NCBI GenBank assembly: GCA_944381295.1
Contig: CALWKP010000055.1
Span: 1 to 12,289 of the forward strand
Origin: an uncultured Clostridia bacterium
GTDB lineage: Bacteria; Bacillota; Clostridia; Oscillospirales; Acutalibacteraceae
Direction: 5' to 3'
Length of the DNA: 12,289 nt
In this document: piece by piece, positions 6,881 to 12,289 of the stretch
Layout of the letters: every line of letters starts with the position of its first letter
Numbering within the stretch: the first letter of the stretch is position 1
Translations under genes and position numbers: made by a program
The notes under the pieces: generated by a model
The model's database searches: none
The model's input: only the letters and a program-made list of their open reading frames with translations
What the model was told of the DNA's origin: nothing

Positions 6881-6911
6881 GAGGGCAAAAGCATTGTTTG
6901 CTTTTGCCCTC
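6881..6911. repeat. Perfect 13-bp inverted repeat
   Basis: GAGGGCAAAAGCA (6881-6893) pairs perfectly with TGCTTTTGCCCTC (6899-6911) around TTGTT. Neither side has a T run, so a terminator role is unproven. It shares the AAAGCA/TGCTTT core and similar size with the hairpin at 1201-1234. Confidence 0.7.
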
Positions 6912-7067
6912 TCGACATAATGGGAACGCGAACGATTGGCCTTGTGCAGAAAAATGGGACATCTACTTTTGGAAAGTGTCTGCCGAAAAGGTACGATTGA
7001 CAAGCCACAATGGCAATACGGTTGTCGGTCTCTTGTCCGGTCAGGCGAAAGACCGCTAAAATATGGA

Positions 7068-7108
7068 AAAAGCGGCTTTCCGGACCAATCAGCCGGAAAA
7101 CCGCTTTT
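7068..7108. terminator. Bidirectional terminator between the exporter operon and prs
   Basis: AAAAGCGGCTTTCCGG (7068-7083) pairs with CCGGAAAACCGCTTTT (7093-7108) with one C-A mismatch and a 9-base loop. The A/T ends of the arms give a T run in either direction, as expected for a terminator shared by two converging units. It lies about 100 bases past the prs stop. Confidence 0.75.
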
Positions 7109-7111
7109 GTG

Positions 7112-7140
7112 CAGGAAAGTTTCCTGTTTTTTTATTTTTC
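7112..7140 (+). terminator. Second plus-strand terminator
   Basis: CAGGA (7112-7116) and TCCTG (7122-7126) form a short stem around AAGTT. It is followed by seven T (7127-7133), one A and five more T. The stem is small, but the T tract is strong and it backs up the hairpin just before it. Confidence 0.55.
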
Positions 7141-7207
7141 AGCAGCCAGAACTTCTGAAGGCGCCTCTTCTGAGAGTACCACCTTATTCCTTGGAAAATA
7201 ACAGAAA

Positions 7208-8167
7208 TCAGACAAACATCGGGGAGACCGGCTTGTCCTCATAAATGCGTTCGATCGCTTCCGCAAATAACGGCGCTACCGGTAAGATCGTACAATTCGG
7301 CAATTCTTTCTCTTTCGACAGCGGAATGGTATCCAGCAGAACCAGTTCGGAAATCGGGCTGTTCTGGATCCGGTCAATTGCCGGTCCGGAGAGTACCGCA
7401 TGCGTCGCACATGCCAATACCTCTACTGCCCCGCCGATTTCTACCGTCGCCTTCGCCGCGTTGCACAATGTCCCGGCGGTGTCGATCATATCGTCTACCA
7501 GGATCACTTTTTTCCCGCGCACGTCCCCAATGATGTTCATTACTTCACAGACGTTCGCCCTCTGACGGCGCTTATCAATGATCGCTAACGGGCATCCCAG
7601 TCTTGCGGCAAAATTCCTTGCCCTCGTTACGGAACCAAGGTCCGGCGATACGACAATGTAATCGTCCCTGTTCGGGCCAATCTTTTCTTTCAGATAGGAT
7701 GACAGCAGCGGCGCCCCCAACAGATGATCCACCGGAATGTTGAAAAATCCCTGAATCTGCGGTGCATGCAGGTCCATCGTCAGAACACGGTCTGCACCTG
7801 CTGTCGTAATCAGGTCAGCTACCAGCTTTGCAGAGATCGGGTCACGTGCTTTTGCTTTGCGGTCCTGCCGCGCGTACCCGAAATACGGGATTACCGCGGT
7901 GATCCTTGCGGCCGATGCACGTTTCATGGCATCGATCATAATGAGAAGTTCCATGATGTTGTTGTTCACCGGTGCGCACGTCGATTGGACAATAAAGCAA
8001 TCCGACCCGCGGACCGATTCGTGAAGCGATAGGGCGATTTCCCCGTCGCTGAATGTAGATACTTCCGATTTCCCCATAGGGAGCCCAAGACATTCAGAAA
8101 TCTGCTTCGCAACATGCTGGTTCGCATTTGCGGCAAAAATTTTGATATCTTTCCCGTGAAAATTCAT
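7208..8167 (-). CDS. prs: Ribose-phosphate pyrophosphokinase (PRPP synthase)
   Basis: The enzyme transfers pyrophosphate from ATP to ribose 5-phosphate to make PRPP, the precursor for purines, pyrimidines, NAD, histidine and tryptophan; it acts in the cytosol. At 319 aa it has the usual class I length. Landmarks are FSDGEI (39-44), the ATP-binding PYFGYARQDRK (94-104), DLHAPQIQGFFN (132-143), the flexible catalytic loop DKRRQ (198-202) and the PRPP loop DDMIDTAGTL (225-234). The start ATG at 8167 has AGGGGGAA upstream, though at a longer than ideal spacing. It lies 68 bases downstream of glmU on the same strand, the order known as gcaD-prs in Bacillus, so the two are probably cotranscribed from the promoter before glmU. 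Nothing in the sequence suggests loss of function. Confidence 0.97.
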   Translation of the reverse strand: MNFHGKDIKIFAANANQHVAKQISECLGLPMGKSEVSTFSDGEIALSLHESVRGSDCFIVQSTCAPVNNNIMELLIMIDAMKRASAARITAVIPYFGYARQDRKAKARDPISAKLVADLITTAGADRVLTMDLHAPQIQGFFNIPVDHLLGAPLLSSYLKEKIGPNRDDYIVVSPDLGSVTRARNFAARLGCPLAIIDKRRQRANVCEVMNIIGDVRGKKVILVDDMIDTAGTLCNAAKATVEIGGAVEVLACATHAVLSGPAIDRIQNSPISELVLLDTIPLSKEKELPNCTILPVAPLFAEAIERIYEDKPVSPMFV

Positions 8168-8191
8168 GGCGTTATGTTCCCCCTAAACAGA

Positions 8192-8237
8192 ATGCCGCCC
8201 TCACCCTCTCCGAACGGCAAGGGCGGTATGTTTTTTT
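8192..8237 (+). terminator. Hairpin with plus-strand T run in the glmU-prs gap
   Basis: ATGCCGCCCT (8192-8201) pairs with AGGGCGGTAT (8220-8229) as a 10-bp stem with one G-U pair and an 18-base loop. TTTTTTT follows at 8231-8237. The T run suits termination of plus-strand transcription, yet both flanking genes are on the minus strand. In the glmU-prs transcript the stem would form with A residues before it, so it would not terminate. It could instead stabilise or separate the two messages. Confidence 0.45.
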
Positions 8238-9273
8238 AAAGCCTTCCGGCATGATTGACTACTTGAAACGGCGCTGGCGCACTGCCCGGCGCAAATTCCG
8301 ATTCCCTTGCGTTGATCTGGCTCAGGATACTTCCATCGCCAACCATACAGGAATCCAATACAGTATTTGGTCCAATGGTGCAGCCTTTTCCAATCACCGT
8401 CTTGCCATACACCAGTGTCCCAGGATAGATCCGCGTCCCTGCCCCAATGACAGCGTCCGGACCAATCAGCACACCATCTTTGCATGGGATAACGACCCCT
8501 TGCGCAAGAAGCTTCCGGAAAATCTTTTCCTGCGCGATCCCATTCAGGTCTTGAAGCTGCGCACAGTCGTTTGCCCCGAGCACCGCCGATGCGTCGTCAC
8601 TGGCGTATGCCCCTGCTTTCCTGCCTTCTTCCAACAGAAGCTTTACCGCGTCCGGTAAATAATATTCCCCTTGGGCGTTGTGGTTCTGAATTTTCCCGAG
8701 CACCGGGAGCAGGTCGTCTACACGGAACCAGAATGCCCCGGAATTTACTTCCGAAATCCGCAGCGTTTCTTCGTCCGCGTCTTTTTGCTCGATGATCGCC
8801 CGCAACGCTTGTGTCTGAGGGTCCCGCACGATCCTTCCGTATCCTGTCGGGTCCCCGACCTTCGCGGAAATTACCGTCACGGAGTTCCCTCCGTTATGAT
8901 GCGCCTCATAAGCGCCCGCGATCAGTTCCGCGCTCAGAAACGGGGAATCCCCGTTCAAAATCAGCACATCCCCGCCGCGATGGGATTCCAGGAATCCCTG
9001 TGCTGTCATTACGGCATGGCCTGTCCCGCGGCGTTCGCTCTGCCATACGCGTGCAACCCCGCTGTGCGACGACCCTTCCAGATATCCTTCGACTTGTTCC
9101 CGTAAATATCCTGTCACAACACAGCGGTCACCAATCCCCGCCGCCGCTGTGGCGTCCAATACCCATTCCAGCATCGGTTTGAGCAATACTTCAAACAGAA
9201 CTTTCGGACGCTCTGATTTCATCCGTTTCCCCTCGCCTCCTGCGAGGATCACGGCGCATTGATTTTCCGGCAT
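8236..9273 (-). CDS. glmU: Truncated GlmU: GlcNAc-1-phosphate uridylyltransferase domain with partial left-handed beta-helix
   Basis: Full GlmU (about 450-460 aa) acetylates glucosamine-1-phosphate and then couples it to UTP, giving UDP-GlcNAc for cell-wall synthesis. This product has only 345 aa. The uridylyltransferase domain is complete: LAGGEGKRMKS (10-20), K24 in PKVL, QSERRGTGHAV (78-88), NGDSPF (107-112), EVNSG (175-179) and YYLPDAV (204-210). Hexapeptide coils run from about 266 to 330 (IGPDAVIGAG, VIGKGCTIGPNTVL). The protein then ends at APAPFQVVNHAGRL, about where full-length GlmU continues with GPFAHIRPG. The coils carrying the acetyltransferase residues (H363, Y366 and K392 in E. 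coli) are absent. No remnant of them follows in any frame before prs. The ATG 9273 has GGAGGAA six bases upstream. It is probably the first gene of glmU-prs. Another sugar nucleotidyltransferase role is possible. Confidence 0.85.
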   Translation of the reverse strand: MPENQCAVILAGGEGKRMKSERPKVLFEVLLKPMLEWVLDATAAAGIGDRCVVTGYLREQVEGYLEGSSHSGVARVWQSERRGTGHAVMTAQGFLESHRGGDVLILNGDSPFLSAELIAGAYEAHHNGGNSVTVISAKVGDPTGYGRIVRDPQTQALRAIIEQKDADEETLRISEVNSGAFWFRVDDLLPVLGKIQNHNAQGEYYLPDAVKLLLEEGRKAGAYASDDASAVLGANDCAQLQDLNGIAQEKIFRKLLAQGVVIPCKDGVLIGPDAVIGAGTRIYPGTLVYGKTVIGKGCTIGPNTVLDSCMVGDGSILSQINARESEFAPGSAPAPFQVVNHAGRL

Positions 9274-9313
9274 GTCTGTTCCTCCATCAACGACTCAATA
9301 AATCATATATACT

Positions 9314-9342
9314 ATTATCTCAATTGACGCGGCATTTTTCAA
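9314..9342 (-). promoter_or_regulatory. Promoter of glmU-prs
   Basis: On the minus strand TTGAAA (9342-9337) and GATAAT (9319-9314) are separated by 17 bases, each matching five of six consensus bases. The predicted start lies near 9307, leaving a leader of about 33 bases with GGAGGAA (9285-9279) before the glmU ATG. Confidence 0.7.
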
Positions 9343-9452
9343 GCCTTTTTTCCATTTTGTCCGGGATTTGGGCAACTTAGCCAAATATAAAAAAGTTTAC
9401 AGAAATATCCCTCGGATTTGTGGAAAAAAATATAGCAATCGCCCCTGTTTTT

Positions 9453-9461
9453 TGGTATAAT
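9453..9461 (+). promoter_or_regulatory. Extended -10 promoter of ppdK
   Basis: TGGTATAAT (9453-9461) is a perfect -10 with the TGn extension. The -35 position (9433-9438, TAGCAA) is poor, which is usual for extended -10 promoters. The predicted start near 9468 gives an untranslated leader of about 125 bases. This promoter is divergent from the glmU promoter, about 110 bases away. Confidence 0.65.
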
Positions 9462-9467
9462 AAATCG

Positions 9468-9592
9468 GAAGGACTGGCCTTGCGCCTGCATTCACATCGA
9501 ATGTACCTGTCCGCACAGGTCGGTTCGGCTGTTTTTACCAGCAAATTGGGGCTTTATCCCCCCGATTTCAATAACTTAGGAGGTTGATTGTC
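9468..9592 (+). other. Structured 5' leader of ppdK
   Basis: Three successive hairpins can form: CATTC (9489-9493)/GAATG (9499-9503), ACCTGT (9505-9510)/ACAGGT (9515-9520), and AAATTGGGG (9543-9551)/CCCCGATTT (9560-9568) with a T-G pair. The last ends ten bases before the ribosome site AGGAGG (9578-9583). A T5 run (9532-9536) follows the second hairpin after 11 bases, too far for a standard terminator. The structure may protect the message or tune translation. I recognise no riboswitch consensus. Confidence 0.4.
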
Positions 9593-12229
9593 ATGAGCCA
9601 CAAATACGTTTACCTTTTTTCCGAGGGTAACGGCAAAATGAGAGAGCTTCTCGGCGGCAAAGGTGCAAACCTGGCTGAGATGACCGTGCTCGGAATGCCC
9701 GTTCCGCAGGGCTTCACGGTCTCCACTGAGGCCTGCACCAAATATTATGAGGACGGCCGTCAGATCAATGCAGAGATCCAGGCTGAAATTTATGAGTATC
9801 TCGGCAAAATGGAAGAGATCTGCGGAAAGAAATTCGGCGATCCGTCGAATCCGCTGCTCGTTTCTGTACGTTCCGGTGCAAGGGCTTCCATGCCCGGTAT
9901 GATGGACACCATCCTGAACCTCGGTCTCAATGATACCGTTGTTGAAGGACTGTCCGCTTTCACGAACAACCCGCGTTTCGCATATGACTCTTATCGCCGT
10001 TTCATCCAGATGTTCTCCGACGTCGTTATGGAACTGCCGAAGTCTGAGTTTGAAAAGATCATCGACGCCAAGAAGGAAGAAAAAGGCGTGAAGATGGATA
10101 CCGAACTCGATGCGGAAGATATGAAGGATCTCGTCGTCCGCTTCAAGGCGTTCTACAAAGAGAACAAGGGCGAAGATTTCCCGACCGACCCGAAAGTACA
10201 GCTCATGGAAGCTGTCAAGGCTGTGTTCCGTTCCTGGGATAACCCGCGTGCGAACGTATACCGCCGTATGAACGAAATCCCGTATGACTGGGGTACCGCT
10301 GTCAACGTACAGGCGATGGTATTCGGTAACTCCGGAAATAACTCCGGTACCGGTGTTGCGTTCACCCGTAACCCTGCTACCGGCGAAAAGGCTCTGTTCG
10401 GGGAATACCTCATCAACGCTCAGGGCGAAGACGTTGTTGCTGGTATCCGTACTCCGGAACCGATCAGCCATCTGAAAGATGCGATGCCGGAAGTGTACAA
10501 CCAGTTTGCAGAGATCGCGAACAAGCTGGAACAGCATTATTCCGACATGCAGGATATGGAATTCACCATTGAAAACGGCAAACTCTACATGCTCCAGACC
10601 AGAAACGGCAAGAGGACTGCTGCTGCTGCGCTGAAGATCGCGGTAGACCTGGTAGACGAAGGCATGATCTCGGAAGAAGAAGCCGTTCTCCGTGTAGAAC
10701 CCAAGCAGCTCGACGCATTGCTGCATCCGCAGTTTGACGCTGCTGCACTCAAGAAAGCAGAAGTCATCGGCAAGGGTCTTGCGGCATCCCCGGGCGCTGC
10801 CTGCGGTAAAGTCGTGTTCACTGCCGAAGATGCAAAAGAATGGGCGGCAAAGGGCGAAAAGGTCATCCTGGTCCGTCTGGAAACCTCTCCGGAAGACATC
10901 GAAGGTATGGCTGCTGCTCAGGGCATCCTGACCGTCCGCGGCGGTATGACCTCTCACGCAGCGGTTGTCGCACGTGGTATGGGTACCTGCTGTGTATCCG
11001 GCTGCGGCGAGATCGTTGTGGACTATGATGCAAAACAGTTCACCCTTGGCGGCAAGGCTTACAAAGAGGGCGACTACATTTCCATCGATGGTTCCACCGG
11101 TAACATCTACGGCGAAGCTGTCCCGACCACCGAAGCTTCCATTTCCGGTGATTTCGGCCGCTTCATGGCATGGGCTGACAAGGAGCGCAAGCTTCAGGTT
11201 TACACCAATGCCGATACTCCGAGAGATGCAAAACAAGGCCGTGATTTCGGTGCAGAAGGCATCGGCCTGTGCCGTACCGAGCACATGTTCTTCGAAGGCG
11301 ACCGTATCAAGGCAATGCGTGAAATGATCGTTGCCAAGACTGTGGAAGCCCGCAAGGAAGCTTTGGCAAAGATCATGCCGTATCAGCAGGGCGACTTTGA
11401 AGGCCTGTTTGAAGTGATGGACGGCAACCCGGTAACGATTCGTTTCCTGGACCCGCCGCTGCATGAATTCCTCCCGACCAAGGAAGAAGATATCAAGGAA
11501 CTGGCAGAAGACCTGAAGATCACCGTTCAGGATCTGAAGAACGTCATTGCCAGCCTGCACGAATTCAACCCGATGATGGGCCATCGTGGATGCCGTTTGG
11601 CAGTCACCTATCCGGAAATCGCGGAAATGCAGACCACCGCAGTTATCAACGCGGCGATCAATGTATCCAAAAAGACCGGCAAGATGGTTACCCCGCTCAT
11701 CATGATCCCGCTGGTAGGCGAAGTGAAAGAACTCAAGTATGTCAAGGACGTTGTTGTTGCTACAGCGGACAAGCTCATCAAGGCATCCGGCCTGGATATG
11801 AAGTATGAAGTCGGTACCATGATCGAGATCCCGCGTGCTGCTCTGACCGCTGACGAGATCGCGAAGGAAGCAGAGTTCTTCAGCTTCGGCACCAACGACC
11901 TGACCCAGATGACGTTTGGCTTCAGCCGTGACGACGCTGGTAAGTTCCTGGATGCTTACTATGAGAACAAGATTTATGAATCCGATCCGTTTGCTCACCT
12001 CGACCAGGTCGGCGTTGGCAAGCTGGTGAAGATGGCTGCTGAACTCGGCCGTGCAACCCGTCCGGACATCCATCTGGGCATCTGCGGCGAACACGGCGGC
12101 GACCCGACTTCTGTCGAGTTCTGCCATAGAGTTGGCCTGAACTATGTATCCTGCTCGCCGTTCCGCGTGCCGATCGCACGTTTGGCTGCTGCGCAGGCTG
12201 CTATCAAGGAGAAGAGGGCAAAGGCGTAA
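9593..12229 (+). CDS. ppdK: Pyruvate, phosphate dikinase
   Basis: The enzyme interconverts pyruvate, ATP and phosphate with PEP, AMP and pyrophosphate. In anaerobes it can run towards pyruvate and ATP in pyrophosphate-linked glycolysis or towards PEP for gluconeogenesis; it is cytosolic. The 878-aa product is full length. The N-terminal ATP-grasp domain shows GGKGANLAEM (21-30) and SVRSGARASMPGMMDTILNL (91-110). The swivelling phosphohistidine domain has GGMTSHAAVVARGMG (450-464) with H455. The PEP/pyruvate barrel has RTEHMFF (561-567), DPPLHEFLP (620-628), GTNDLTQMTFGFSRDD (766-781) and CGEHGG (831-836) with C831 as general acid. H455 and C831 have the same numbers as in the C. symbiosum enzyme. 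ATG 9593 follows AGGAGG by nine bases; the in-frame TTG at 9584 touches the ribosome site and is rejected. It stands alone with its own promoter. It uses essentially no TTA, CTA or TCA codons, which points to strong codon bias and high expression. Confidence 0.98.
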   Translation: MSHKYVYLFSEGNGKMRELLGGKGANLAEMTVLGMPVPQGFTVSTEACTKYYEDGRQINAEIQAEIYEYLGKMEEICGKKFGDPSNPLLVSVRSGARASMPGMMDTILNLGLNDTVVEGLSAFTNNPRFAYDSYRRFIQMFSDVVMELPKSEFEKIIDAKKEEKGVKMDTELDAEDMKDLVVRFKAFYKENKGEDFPTDPKVQLMEAVKAVFRSWDNPRANVYRRMNEIPYDWGTAVNVQAMVFGNSGNNSGTGVAFTRNPATGEKALFGEYLINAQGEDVVAGIRTPEPISHLKDAMPEVYNQFAEIANKLEQHYSDMQDMEFTIENGKLYMLQTRNGKRTAAAALKIAVDLVDEGMISEEEAVLRVEPKQLDALLHPQFDAAALKKAEVIGKGLAASPGAACGKVVFTAEDAKEWAAKGEKVILVRLETSPEDIEGMAAAQGILTVRGGMTSHAAVVARGMGTCCVSGCGEIVVDYDAKQFTLGGKAYKEGDYISIDGSTGNIYGEAVPTTEASISGDFGRFMAWADKERKLQVYTNADTPRDAKQGRDFGAEGIGLCRTEHMFFEGDRIKAMREMIVAKTVEARKEALAKIMPYQQGDFEGLFEVMDGNPVTIRFLDPPLHEFLPTKEEDIKELAEDLKITVQDLKNVIASLHEFNPMMGHRGCRLAVTYPEIAEMQTTAVINAAINVSKKTGKMVTPLIMIPLVGEVKELKYVKDVVVATADKLIKASGLDMKYEVGTMIEIPRAALTADEIAKEAEFFSFGTNDLTQMTFGFSRDDAGKFLDAYYENKIYESDPFAHLDQVGVGKLVKMAAELGRATRPDIHLGICGEHGGDPTSVEFCHRVGLNYVSCSPFRVPIARLAAAQAAIKEKRAKA

Positions 12230-12269
12230 GCTTATCCGATTCCCCGGAAAATCCTATAAAAATGGCGCG

Positions 12270-12289
12270 CCGTCCTTGTGAAAGGGCGG
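12270..12289 (+). terminator. Probable ppdK terminator, cut by the window end
   Basis: CCGTCCTT (12270-12277) pairs with AAGGGCGG (12282-12289) with one T-G pair and a GTGA loop, 40 bases past the ppdK stop. Whether the stem lengthens and a T run follows lies outside the window. Confidence 0.5.

Larger units (their letters stand above)
6757..7207. other. Convergent intergenic region rich in inverted repeats, no clear gene
   Basis: This 451-base gap lies between the exporter operon (+) and prs (-). Inverted repeats in order are TGCGGGCA (6798-6805)/TGCCCGCA (6851-6858), the 13-bp hairpin 6881-6911, CGGTCT (7026-7031)/AGACCG (7050-7055), the 16-bp hairpin 7068-7108 and the small terminator 7112-7140. 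The last two explain transcription ending from both sides. The first three are unexplained. I recognise no riboswitch or small-RNA consensus, and the open frames are short with no protein-like features. Confidence 0.6.

Noticed and set aside
6997..7019. TTGACA at 6997-7002 as a promoter for a hidden plus-strand RNA
   Set aside because: No acceptable -10 lies 16-18 bases downstream and nothing gene-like follows before the terminators at 7068-7140.
8201..8485. A frame overlapping the 3' end of glmU as a possible frameshifted remainder of the acetyltransferase domain
   Set aside because: Its translation is rich in Trp and Arg and shows no hexapeptide repeats or GPFAHIRPG-like motif. The glmU frame itself keeps the hexapeptide pattern to near its stop.
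9554..12127. 857-codon open frame on the minus strand opposite ppdK
   Set aside because: Its codons are in exact register with ppdK codons, so its stops would be sense TTA, CTA or TCA. Strong codon bias in ppdK avoids all three, which keeps the opposite strand open. The translation shows no recognisable family, there is no ribosome site, and the sense protein is unmistakable.
1..12289. CRISPR array, prophage, insertion sequence, toxin-antitoxin or biosynthetic cluster
   Set aside because: No regularly spaced direct repeats, transposase, integrase, phage structural gene, small paired ORFs or synthase domains can be seen on either strand.

Overview
The window looks like chromosomal DNA from a low-to-mid GC member of the Bacillota, probably class Clostridia. 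This is inference from four things: strong AGGAGG-type ribosome sites, a glmU-prs gene pair in the order known from Bacillus (gcaD-prs), a pyruvate phosphate dikinase whose catalytic residues fall at the same numbers as the Clostridium symbiosum enzyme, and the remains of an ammonium transporter fused to a PII protein. The genus cannot be fixed from the sequence alone.

Layout. Positions 49-174 hold a tRNA-Asn(GUU) gene and its terminator. Close behind it (209-1150, +) is a small-molecule kinase of the aminoglycoside phosphotransferase/choline kinase fold, closed by a very long hairpin terminator (1248-1330). On the minus strand, 1608-2400 carries a broken amt-glnB fusion. Its promoter and its PII domain look intact, but most of the ammonium channel is gone and the remaining part is frameshifted. 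A compact plus-strand operon follows (2809-6756): a MarR-family regulator and the two halves of a heterodimeric ABC exporter, with overlapping start and stop codons and a near-perfect palindromic operator over the predicted transcription start.

A 451-base convergent gap with several hairpins (6757-7207) separates this operon from the minus-strand pair glmU -> prs (9273-7208). GlmU is truncated: it keeps the uridylyltransferase domain but lacks the catalytic part of the acetyltransferase domain. A divergent regulatory region (9274-9592) carries a minus-strand promoter for glmU-prs and a plus-strand extended -10 promoter for ppdK. ppdK (9593-12229, +) encodes full-length pyruvate phosphate dikinase, and a probable terminator is cut by the window end.

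How the genes relate. Three units are housekeeping or central metabolism: tRNA-Asn, UDP-sugar and PRPP supply (glmU-prs), and PEP/pyruvate interconversion (ppdK). The marR-ABC operon is a self-contained, drug-responsive efflux cassette. The phosphotransferase and the amt-glnB remnant look like accessory or decaying DNA. I do not see a clearly new multi-gene system. The points most worth a second look are the shortened GlmU, the decayed transporter that keeps an intact PII domain and promoter, the MarR operator array, and the unexplained hairpins in the two larger gaps.
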